From positions 1 through 21,696 of IMG/VR virus record IMGVR_UViG_3300049595_000074: a DNA stretch of 21,696 nucleotides. One strand, 5' to 3'. The notes under the pieces are model-generated. The model searched no databases, was not told the origin of the DNA, and saw nothing but the letters and a program-made list of their open reading frames with translations. Numbering within the stretch: position 1 is the first letter of the stretch; each line of letters begins with the position of its first letter. A program made the translations under genes and the position numbers. This stretch comes from a virus. Shown here in pieces: positions 6,086-12,580 of the stretch.

Positions 6086-8188
6086 ATGAAGATGGATGAA
6101 GGCCAGATCAAGAGTATCGTCGAATCTGAGATTGATGACTCTATCGGATACATTGAGACAGAGACCGTTGAGGAGCGTCGTAAGGCGCTAGATTACTATC
6201 TCCGCAATCCGTATGGTAACGAGGTAGAAGGTCGCAGCCAGATCGTCACTGGCGAGGTAGCTGAGGCTATCGATGGTGCATTGCCACAACTTATCCGCGT
6301 CTTTACGACAACAGAGGATATTGTCTACTTTGAGCCTAAGACTGCTGAAGATGAGGAGTCTGCTAAACAGGCTACTGACTACTGCAATTGGGTGTTCTAC
6401 CGTGAGAACGAAGGTCTATTGATCCTGCATAACTGGTTTAAGGATGCCCTGCTTGAAAAGGTTGGTGTCGTTAAGTCGTATTGGGATGCTAAAGAAGATG
6501 TTATTAAAGAGAAATACCAGAGCCTGACTGAAGATGAGCTGGTCATGTTGCTGTCTGACGAGTCTCTTACCGTCGTAAGCCAGAAGGTTGAGATGGTTCC
6601 TGCTGGCGTAGATATGATGGGTATGCCGATAATGGCTCCATCGTATGACGTTACGGTCAAGCGGACAAACAAGAGTGGTTCTGTAAAGATTGAGAACGTA
6701 CCTCCGGAGGAGTTCCTGATTTCCAAGGCGGCTAGGACAATCGAGGACTCCCCTTTTGTAGCTCATCGCAAGCTCATGCAGCGGTCAGAATTGATTGCAA
6801 TGGGCTACGATAAAGACATCGTAAATGAGCTACCTTCTTATGACGATCTAAGTTTCTCTGCCGAGCGTGTTGCTCGTTTTGATAACGGAGAACAGCCAGA
6901 TCAGACTCAGTCCCTTGACCATTCTATGCAGACGGTTGAGGTATACGAGTGCTATATACGCATTGACGAGAACGATGACGGTATCGCTGAGTTGCGTAGG
7001 ATTGTCTATTGCGGATCGGAAATACTAGAAGATGAAGACTGCGACTATGTTCCATTCCATAGCATCTGCCCTATCCCGATTCCGCACAAGTTCTTCGGTC
7101 AGTCTCTGGCAGATAGGACTATGGACATCCAGCTTATCAAGTCCACTATTACTCGTCAGTCTCTCGATAATCTCTACCTAACGAATAACAATCGGGTTGG
7201 CGCTGTAGATGGTCAGGTGAACTTGGATGACCTGCTTAACGCTACTCCCGGCGGTATTGTCCGCTTGAAGAATCCTAACGCTCTGGTTCCATTGCAGGTT
7301 CAGTCTACCTTTGGTCAGGCTATGCCAATGCTGGAGTACATGGATGCGGTACAGGCCAAGCGTACTGGTGTTAGCGACGCACAACAAGGTCTTGATCCAG
7401 ACATTCTGTCTAACGTAACAGCGGCTGCGGTTGCTGCAATGATGAAGTCTAACTCTGGCAAGCTGGAGTTGATTGCCCGTATCTTTGCTGAGACAGGCGT
7501 TAAGAGTCTGTTTAGAGGCATTCTGCATCTGTTGGGCAAGTATCAGGATAAGCCTAAGATCGTCCGTATGCGTGGCAAGTACGTACAGTTTGATCCTCGC
7601 ACATGGGCTAATGAATACGATGTATCCGTTAATGTTGGTCTGGGTTCAGGTGACCGGGATCAGAAGCTAACGATGCTTCAGATGGTTCTTGCCAAGCAGG
7701 AGCAGATTATTCAGGCTTATGGCCCATCTAATCCGCTTGTTTCTGTTGGTCAATACCGTAACACGTTAGCAAAGTTCATCGAGGCTGCTGGTTTCAAGGA
7801 TGCTAATGCTTTCATGAACGAGATTACGCCTGAGATGGATGCTCAGTTATCGCAGCCACAGCCAACTGCGCCAGATGCACAGGCAGAAGTGGCGCAGTTA
7901 TTGGCGCAGGTAGAGCGTGAGAAGACACAGGCTAAGGCGCAGATTGATGCTGCTAAGTTGGATCTGGAGCGTCAGAACCTAGAGGCTGAATATACTCGTA
8001 AGGGTATAGAGATGCAGATGAAGAACCAGAAGGATCAGGCTGACATTCGCATTAAAGAGGCGCAGTTAGCAGTCCAGCAATTGCAAGCGGTATTGGCAAT
8101 GGATCTGGCTGATGAAGATAGCCGTAACCGTCAGGCTGAGATTGTCTTGAAGGCTATTAAAGAGCTAGGGAGTCTGACAGGTGGATAA
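6086..8188 (+). CDS. Portal protein (P22-like)
   Basis: A 700-residue portal, close in size to the P22 portal (725) and far longer than T7 gp8 (536). The N-terminal part (RRKALDYYLRNPYGNEVEGR at 31-50, then SQIVTGEVAEAIDGALPQL) carries the wing and clip pattern of P22-type portals, and GVSDAQQGLDPDILSN near residue 430 is a typical stem-region motif. From about residue 592 to the end the chain is Gln/Ala/Lys-rich and heptad-like, predicted as a long helical barrel or coiled coil that would extend into the capsid. Twelve copies form the DNA channel at one vertex, docking TerL during packaging and the adaptor afterwards. Its 3' end overlaps the next gene by 8 nt. The identification is firm. Confidence 0.92.
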   Translation: MKMDEGQIKSIVESEIDDSIGYIETETVEERRKALDYYLRNPYGNEVEGRSQIVTGEVAEAIDGALPQLIRVFTTTEDIVYFEPKTAEDEESAKQATDYCNWVFYRENEGLLILHNWFKDALLEKVGVVKSYWDAKEDVIKEKYQSLTEDELVMLLSDESLTVVSQKVEMVPAGVDMMGMPIMAPSYDVTVKRTNKSGSVKIENVPPEEFLISKAARTIEDSPFVAHRKLMQRSELIAMGYDKDIVNELPSYDDLSFSAERVARFDNGEQPDQTQSLDHSMQTVEVYECYIRIDENDDGIAELRRIVYCGSEILEDEDCDYVPFHSICPIPIPHKFFGQSLADRTMDIQLIKSTITRQSLDNLYLTNNNRVGAVDGQVNLDDLLNATPGGIVRLKNPNALVPLQVQSTFGQAMPMLEYMDAVQAKRTGVSDAQQGLDPDILSNVTAAAVAAMMKSNSGKLELIARIFAETGVKSLFRGILHLLGKYQDKPKIVRMRGKYVQFDPRTWANEYDVSVNVGLGSGDRDQKLTMLQMVLAKQEQIIQAYGPSNPLVSVGQYRNTLAKFIEAAGFKDANAFMNEITPEMDAQLSQPQPTAPDAQAEVAQLLAQVEREKTQAKAQIDAAKLDLERQNLEAEYTRKGIEMQMKNQKDQADIRIKEAQLAVQQLQAVLAMDLADEDSRNRQAEIVLKAIKELGSLTGG

Positions 8189-8411
8189 GGCACAGTGGGC
8201 ACTTAACCTACTTAGAGAGCCAATGTTCCAAGAGATGATGGAGAATCTTAGAGGAACTGAGCTTAATAAAATCGTAAGTAGTAACTATGGGGAGATAGAG
8301 ATCCGTGAAGAAGCTTACGCACGTATTAGAGTATTGGAATCAATTGAAGCTCACATTGAAAGCATGGCTGCTCAAAAGATGATGGACGAAAAAAGGATTA
8401 AGATTTTGTAA
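8181..8411 (+). CDS. Small conserved protein translated from inside the portal gene end
   Basis: A 76-residue, mostly helical protein starting with GTG at 8181, preceded by AGGGAG at 8166-8171. DKAQWALNLLREPMFQEMM at the N-terminus is followed by NYGEIEIREEAYARIRVLE and a charged C-terminus. I recall similar short proteins just after the portal in related uncultured phages, always uncharacterised. Position between portal and scaffold suggests an assembly factor or a minor virion component, but nothing in the sequence proves it. The 8-nt overlap with the portal gene implies coupled translation. Confidence 0.75.
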   Translation: MDKAQWALNLLREPMFQEMMENLRGTELNKIVSSNYGEIEIREEAYARIRVLESIEAHIESMAAQKMMDEKRIKIL

Positions 8412-8433
8412 CCCGAATCGGGCGGTTCCCGAT
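8412..8433 (+). promoter_or_regulatory. Two competing hairpins before the scaffold gene
   Basis: The blocks CCCGA, TCGGG and CCCGA follow each other, so the middle block can pair left (CCCGA-A-TCGGG, 8412-8422) or right (ATCGGG, five-base loop CGGTT, CCCGAT, 8417-8433). The right hairpin is a perfect six-base stem but is followed by ATAATTT rather than a T-run, so it is a poor terminator. A TATAAT overlaps its end (8433-8438) without a -35 at normal spacing. It may stabilise or cut the capsid message. Confidence 0.45.
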
Positions 8434-8454
8434 ATAATTTAGGAAACAACATAC

Positions 8455-9426
8455 ATGAGCGATACTCCAAACACGACTCCTGAGGGAAGTGGAGAGTTGA
8501 CGGTAGAAGGTGCAGCTAACGCTTTCTTGAGCATGATGAACCGAGAAGATGGCTCCGAACAGGAACAACCAGAATCCGCTTCAGAAGCTAACGAAAGCGA
8601 GGCCGAATCTGAGGAGTCTTATGACGAGTCAGAGGTAGAACAAGAAGATGACGATGTTGAGCAAGAGGAACCTCAGAAGTATCGTGTCAAAGCCGCTGGC
8701 GAAGACAAAGAGGTAACCCTTGATGAGCTTATCAAGTCTTATCAACTTGGCACGGATTACACCAAGAAATCGCAAGCCGTAGCTGAGGAACGCAAGGCGG
8801 TTGAGGCCGAACGTCATGCAGTTCAAGAAGCCAAGGCATTGCGCGATCAATACGCGCAGCAGTTGGGGATCATCGAGCAGATGTTGAACCAGCCGCAACA
8901 AGCAGAGGATTTGGATTACCTGAAAGAGACTGACCCTATCGGTTATGCCGTAAAGGTCGCAGAATTGTCTCAGAAGGAAAAGCAGTTAGCACAGGTTCGC
9001 GCTCAACGAGAGATGATCTCTCAGCAGCAAGAATACGACAGGCAGCAACAGATGAAGCAAATGATAGCCGCTGAATCTGAGAAGCTAGTTGCTGTGTTAC
9101 CTGAGTTTGCTGATCCGTCTAAGGGCGAAGTAATCCGTAAGGACATTCGCACATACGGTAAGCAGATGGGATTCTCTGATGAAGAACTGGCTAACGTATT
9201 TGATTCACGAGCCGTTCTGACGTTATACAAGGCGATGCAGTACGACAAGTTACAGTCTGCAAAGCCGGGGATTACTAAGAAGGTTGCAGAAGCTCCGAAG
9301 GCTATCAAGCCGGGAGTATCTAAGCCGAAAGATAGTAATTCTGAGGAAATTAGGAAACTTAAGTCACGGGCTAAATCCAGTGGAAGTATTAGGGATGCGG
9401 CTAATGTGTTTGAACGCTTTTTATAA
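8455..9426 (+). CDS. Capsid scaffolding protein
   Basis: A 323-residue protein between portal and capsid genes, the usual scaffold position. Residues about 30-75 are extremely acidic (Glu/Asp/Ser/Gln). A short folded-looking element, KYRVKAAGEDKEVTLDELI, follows at about 76-94, and then a long Glu/Gln/Ala-rich coiled coil runs to about 215. The C-terminus is basic (KSRAKSSGSIRDAANVFERFL), matching the Lys/Arg-rich helical tails with which scaffolds bind the capsid protein. Scaffold directs procapsid assembly and leaves before or during packaging. AGGAAA about ten bases before ATG serves as ribosome binding site. No protease domain is seen. The role is assigned from position plus composition. 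Confidence 0.85.
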   Translation: MSDTPNTTPEGSGELTVEGAANAFLSMMNREDGSEQEQPESASEANESEAESEESYDESEVEQEDDDVEQEEPQKYRVKAAGEDKEVTLDELIKSYQLGTDYTKKSQAVAEERKAVEAERHAVQEAKALRDQYAQQLGIIEQMLNQPQQAEDLDYLKETDPIGYAVKVAELSQKEKQLAQVRAQREMISQQQEYDRQQQMKQMIAAESEKLVAVLPEFADPSKGEVIRKDIRTYGKQMGFSDEELANVFDSRAVLTLYKAMQYDKLQSAKPGITKKVAEAPKAIKPGVSKPKDSNSEEIRKLKSRAKSSGSIRDAANVFERFL

Positions 9427-9437
9427 AGGATTGAATC

Positions 9438-10385
9438 ATGGCAATTTATAACGCCTACGACGCAATCGGTCAGCGCGAAGATTTGACCGACGTAATCTAT
9501 GACATCTCGCCTACCGAGACTCCATTCATGTCTTCGATTGGCAAGACCAAAGCTACGGCTGTTTACCACGAGTGGCAGACCGACAGCCTTGCAGCCGCTA
9601 CTACCAATAACGCTGCTGTTGAAGGTGCTGACGCTTCGGACGCAACCCTGTCACCTACTACCCGTCTTGGTAACTACACCCAGATCCTGCAAAAGACTAT
9701 CAAAGTCTCTGGCACTCTGGACGCAGTGAACAAAGCTGGTCGTAAGTCGGAAAAGGCTTACCAGTTGGCTAAGGCTTCGCAAGAACTGAAGCGCGATCTG
9801 GAAACCATCCTGCTGTCGAATCAAGGTCGTTCGGTTGGTTCGAGCAACTCGTCGGCTCGTAAGATGGGTTCGCTGTTGTCTTGGATCAAGACTAACTCGT
9901 CTGTTCAGACTAACGGTGGCGATCCTACGACTATCGGTGTTTCGACTCGTACTGACGGCAATACCCGTACCTTTACCGAAGCCCTGCTGAAAGAAGTCGT
10001 GGCTGAAGTGTTTACTTCGGGTGGTTCGCCTAAGGTTCTGATGGTTGGCCCATCTGGTAAGCAGAAGGTTTCTAGCTTCACTGGTATCGGCGAGACTCGT
10101 TTCAACGTTACAGGTGCAAAGCCTTCGACAATCATTGGCGCTGCTGACATCTACGTGTCTGACTTCGGCAATATGTCGGTTGTTCCTAACCGCTTTATGC
10201 GTACCCGCGATGCTCTGATCCTTGATCCTGAGTACGCTGCTCTGGCCTATTTGCGTCCTTTCCAGACTATCGAACTGGCGAAAGCTGGCGATGCTGACAA
10301 GACTCAGGTTCTGGTCGAAGTTACGCTGGAAGTTAAGAACGAAGCCGCACACGGTATCGTTGCTGACTTGAATATGTCGCTGTAA
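9438..10385 (+). CDS. Major capsid protein, DUF5309/SU10 type
   Basis: A 315-residue HK97-fold capsid protein. The N-terminus (YDAIGQREDLTDVIYDISPT, 6-25) and TPFMSSIGKTKA with a following EWQTD match the DUF5309/SU10 major capsid family; VLMVGPSGKQKVSSF and YVSDFGNMSVVPNRFM correspond to later conserved parts. No extra Ig-like domain is present. Codon use differs from the neighbours: of 25 Leu codons 17 are CTG and none is TTA or CTA, serine is often TCG and Glu mostly GAA, as expected for the most abundant phage protein. AAGGATTGAATC before ATG is a good ribosome binding site, and a strong intrinsic terminator follows the stop. Hundreds of copies build the shell. Confidence 0.92.
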   Translation: MAIYNAYDAIGQREDLTDVIYDISPTETPFMSSIGKTKATAVYHEWQTDSLAAATTNNAAVEGADASDATLSPTTRLGNYTQILQKTIKVSGTLDAVNKAGRKSEKAYQLAKASQELKRDLETILLSNQGRSVGSSNSSARKMGSLLSWIKTNSSVQTNGGDPTTIGVSTRTDGNTRTFTEALLKEVVAEVFTSGGSPKVLMVGPSGKQKVSSFTGIGETRFNVTGAKPSTIIGAADIYVSDFGNMSVVPNRFMRTRDALILDPEYAALAYLRPFQTIELAKAGDADKTQVLVEVTLEVKNEAAHGIVADLNMSL

Positions 10386-10391
10386 AGAACT

Positions 10392-10422
10392 AGCCCCTGA
10401 CCTTAGGGTTGGGGGCTTTTCT
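10392..10422 (+). terminator. Intrinsic terminator after the capsid gene
   Basis: An 11-base-pair stem, AGCCCCTGACC with GGTTGGGGGCT (two G-U pairs) around a TTAG loop, is followed directly by TTTTCT. It lies seven bases past the capsid stop. Since the next gene follows at once, it probably lets part of the transcripts through and sets a step down in expression. Confidence 0.88.
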
Positions 10423-10432
10423 ATGAGGATTT

Positions 10433-10729
10433 ATGGACTATAGACAACAGGTTGTACATGCGGACGGTGATGGCGGTATTATCATCGAGACTAAACAGGA
10501 TGTTACTGAGATACTTGAGAGTAACAAGCAACTTCTGGAGGCAGACAAGCAAAGAACCGGAAATCTTAATGAATTGCACCATATAGCTCGTATTCCTTTT
10601 ACGGTCATTGATGACTTGAATAAGAAGGGGATAATGAAGGGCTTTGCAATAGTAGATGATGCGGCTTTTGCGAGTTGGCTTAATAGTTCCGATAATGCAC
10701 AATGGAAAGTCTATAGGGGGACAGTATGA
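10433..10729 (+). CDS. Small conserved protein downstream of the capsid gene
   Basis: A 98-residue protein with a ribosome binding site (GAGGA) before ATG, just beyond the terminator. The central LHHIARIPFTVIDDLNKKG and a C-terminal NSSDNAQWKVYRG resemble, as I recall, a family of about 100 residues found after the capsid gene in many short-tailed phages (pattern: IASIP, then L-N-D-x-D-W). The role of that family is not known to me; head completion or decoration is a guess from position. The stop overlaps the next start by 4 nt (ATGA). Confidence 0.72.
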   Translation: MDYRQQVVHADGDGGIIIETKQDVTEILESNKQLLEADKQRTGNLNELHHIARIPFTVIDDLNKKGIMKGFAIVDDAAFASWLNSSDNAQWKVYRGTV

Positions 10730-11406
10730 TCGTAGGTGCTTGCGTACCAGCTAGGGATGAAGTTCACACATCGTTTGCTTTTGACTTTGCCAAGATGGTG
10801 GGCAGAGATTCAAGGCATCGATGCTCTAAAGAAGGTAATGGTCTAAAGCTCTATACGATGGCAGGAACGCTGATATTCGATCAGAGAGAGAAGCTAGTAG
10901 ATGCTGCTCTGGCTGAAGGATGCGATGCGATTCTGTTTATTGACTCTGATATGCGGTTTCCGTCTGACACTATTGATATTTTGTTAAGCCGTGATGTGCC
11001 GATTGTTGGAGTTAATGCAGTAACAAGACGTAAGCCGACACTACCGACTGCGTTGAATCTAAAGATCGAGAAGGATGAGAATGGAAAGATTACTCGTCAT
11101 GCTTGGCATAAGATAGATTCGATGGATAAAGAGGGCATAGAGCCTGTTACAGCGGTTGGTTTTGGTGTTGTGATGATCCGTAAGGAAGTCTTTGAGAAGG
11201 TTCCTAAGCCTTGGTTTGATGTGGGTTGGGGATCTAAGGGCATCATTGGCGAGGATGTGCATTTCTGCATCAAAGCCTTGGATGCTGGCATTCAGACTTA
11301 CGTAGATCATAGTTTATCTAAGCATATTGGTCACATTGGTACGTATGAGTATCGATGGGATGACGTAGAGGATGGCGCTATAGAGGCGCACAATAAAGGA
11401 AAATAG
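10726..11406 (+). CDS. Second GT-A glycosyltransferase, inside the structural operon
   Basis: A 226-residue protein beginning MIVGACVPARDEVHTSF, the N-terminal strand and loop of a GT-A fold. AILFIDSDMRFPSD at 68-81 contains the DxD metal and nucleotide-sugar motif (D73, D75). VGFGVVMIRKEVFEKV at 144-159 is the central strand and helix of the fold, and IGEDVHFCIKALDAG at 174-188 holds the acceptor-side E-D pair, followed by a His-rich strand around H195-H203. All catalytic landmarks are present and no membrane segment is seen. It lies between the capsid and adaptor genes and overlaps the previous gene by 4 nt, so it is made with virion proteins. O-glycosylation of a virion protein is possible but unproven. 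Confidence 0.82.
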   Translation: MIVGACVPARDEVHTSFAFDFAKMVGRDSRHRCSKEGNGLKLYTMAGTLIFDQREKLVDAALAEGCDAILFIDSDMRFPSDTIDILLSRDVPIVGVNAVTRRKPTLPTALNLKIEKDENGKITRHAWHKIDSMDKEGIEPVTAVGFGVVMIRKEVFEKVPKPWFDVGWGSKGIIGEDVHFCIKALDAGIQTYVDHSLSKHIGHIGTYEYRWDDVEDGAIEAHNKGK

Positions 11407-11408
11407 TC

Positions 11409-12029
11409 ATGGATTTTGATAGCTACAGCGGATTAAAAGACACGATAGCCGATTATCTGGCACGTAGCGATCTCAATTCTAGTATTCCTACATTCATTCG
11501 TCTGGCTGAGGTGCGTTTACGTCGAGATCTGAGAATCCGTCAGATGTTGGTTGTTGCTACGGCTAATACGACTGGTGGCACATCTACGGTTGGTCTGCCT
11601 ACAGACTTCTTAGAGATGCGGGATATTCATTTAAACACGAATCCTATTGCTTCTCTGTCTTACGAGGCTCCTAACGCCTTCTACGCTAACACTAGATCTA
11701 CTCAATCTGGTCTGCCTACTACCTACACGGTATTGGCTTCAGAGCTGCAATTCTCACCTATTCCAGATGGTGCATACACGGCTCAGATGCTGTATTACGC
11801 CAAGCCTACGCTATTAAGTGACAGCAATCCTAGTAACGTATTCTTGGCTAACTGCCCTGATGCGCTGCTGTATGCTGCTTTGGGTGAGGCTGAACCGTAT
11901 CTAATGAATGACGCTAGGCTTCAGGTTTGGGCATCTCTTTATGATCGTGCTATAGCGTCTATTTCTACATCTGACCAGTCAAGTGAGTACAGCGGTCAGC
12001 CTATGTCTATGTCTTATAACGTGAGGTAA
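11409..12029 (+). CDS. Head-to-tail adaptor protein
   Basis: A 206-residue protein with the pattern of the SU10/BPP-1-type adaptor: MDFDSYSGLKDTIADYLAR, then FIRLAEVRLRRDLRIRQM (about 29-46), a beta-rich middle (VGLPTDFLEMRDIHL, FSPIPDGAYTAQMLYYAKP) and a helical C-terminal part (PDALLYAALGEAEPYL). Adaptors form a ring under the portal that closes the filled head and receives the nozzle; P22 gp4 is the functional counterpart. The ATG lies three bases after the glycosyltransferase stop. Family placement is from remembered motif order plus position between capsid and nozzle genes. Confidence 0.82.
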   Translation: MDFDSYSGLKDTIADYLARSDLNSSIPTFIRLAEVRLRRDLRIRQMLVVATANTTGGTSTVGLPTDFLEMRDIHLNTNPIASLSYEAPNAFYANTRSTQSGLPTTYTVLASELQFSPIPDGAYTAQMLYYAKPTLLSDSNPSNVFLANCPDALLYAALGEAEPYLMNDARLQVWASLYDRAIASISTSDQSSEYSGQPMSMSYNVR

Positions 12030-12032
12030 ATC

Positions 12033-12419
12033 ATGGCAGAAATGTCAAACTATCTTGAGGATGCGTTGATTAACGCTACTCTCCGTAACACCAGCTACAC
12101 AAGCCCTGCGACTGTTTACGTTGGTCTTTATACATCTGATCCTACTGATGCTAATACTGGTACAGAAGTCTCTGGTGGTTCTTATGCTCGTACTGCTGTT
12201 ACTTTTGGCGCTCCCAGTAATGGCGTTAGTACCAACAGTGCTTCGGTTGAGTTCCCAGAAGCCACAGGATCATGGGGAACCGTAGGCTGGATTGGTATTC
12301 TGGATGCTGCTACTAGCGGTAATCTGCTGTATCACACGCCATTGGATACATCTAAGGCTATTTCTTCTGGTGATATTTTCCGCATTACTTCAGGCAATCT
12401 TTCTGTCACGTTGGCATAA
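12033..12419 (+). CDS. Beta-rich tail-fibre-like virion protein
   Basis: A 128-residue protein. SNYLEDALINATLRNTSY is followed by ATVYVGLYTSDPTDANTG, VSGGSYARTAVTF, GSWGTVGWIGILDA and a hydrophobic strand end (SGNLSVTLA). This string of motifs is common in short phage proteins usually labelled tail fibre protein; the fold is probably a beta-sandwich. GAGGTAAATC before ATG is a fair ribosome binding site. Its TAA overlaps the ATG of the following 52-residue gene. It may be a decoration, fibre or tail-knob subunit; the label is by family resemblance, not by proven function. Confidence 0.75.
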   Translation: MAEMSNYLEDALINATLRNTSYTSPATVYVGLYTSDPTDANTGTEVSGGSYARTAVTFGAPSNGVSTNSASVEFPEATGSWGTVGWIGILDAATSGNLLYHTPLDTSKAISSGDIFRITSGNLSVTLA

Positions 12420-12577
12420 TGAAAATAGATTTCTCTTTTGATACTCAGTATGGAAAGTTCTGTGATGCACTGCATTTACCAGAGGATCATACGTTTACTG
12501 AGTCTGAAATTGATGCGATGAAACAGCAGCGGTTAGATAACTGGATAGCCGTTATCACTGCACCATCAGAGGAATGA
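12419..12577 (+). CDS. 52-residue protein, TAATG-coupled
   Basis: A short ORF that fills the gap between two structural genes. It starts at the ATG overlapping the previous stop (TAATG) and ends three bases before the next ATG. The protein begins MKIDFSFDTQYGKF, contains LPEDHTFTESEIDAMKQQR and ends in TAPSEE. I remember near-identical small proteins beside this same tail-fibre-like gene in uncultured phages. It is acidic and partly helical, with no known role. Exact packing between its neighbours makes it a convincing gene despite its size. Confidence 0.75.
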   Translation: MKIDFSFDTQYGKFCDALHLPEDHTFTESEIDAMKQQRLDNWIAVITAPSEE

Positions 12578-12580
12578 TAA

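Noticed and set aside
8406-8438. Promoter before the scaffold gene (TATAAT at 8433)
   Set aside because: The only TTG-like -35 is 21 bases away and the -10 overlaps a hairpin; listed only as part of the hairpin element.
9021-9569. 182-codon minus-strand frame across the scaffold and capsid start
   Set aside because: It spans two well-supported opposite-strand genes and the protein has no recognisable pattern.
9651-10352. 233-codon open frame on the minus strand opposite the capsid gene
   Set aside because: It is a by-product of the biased codon use of the capsid gene; Arg/Ser/Thr-rich translation, no ribosome binding site noted and no operon context.
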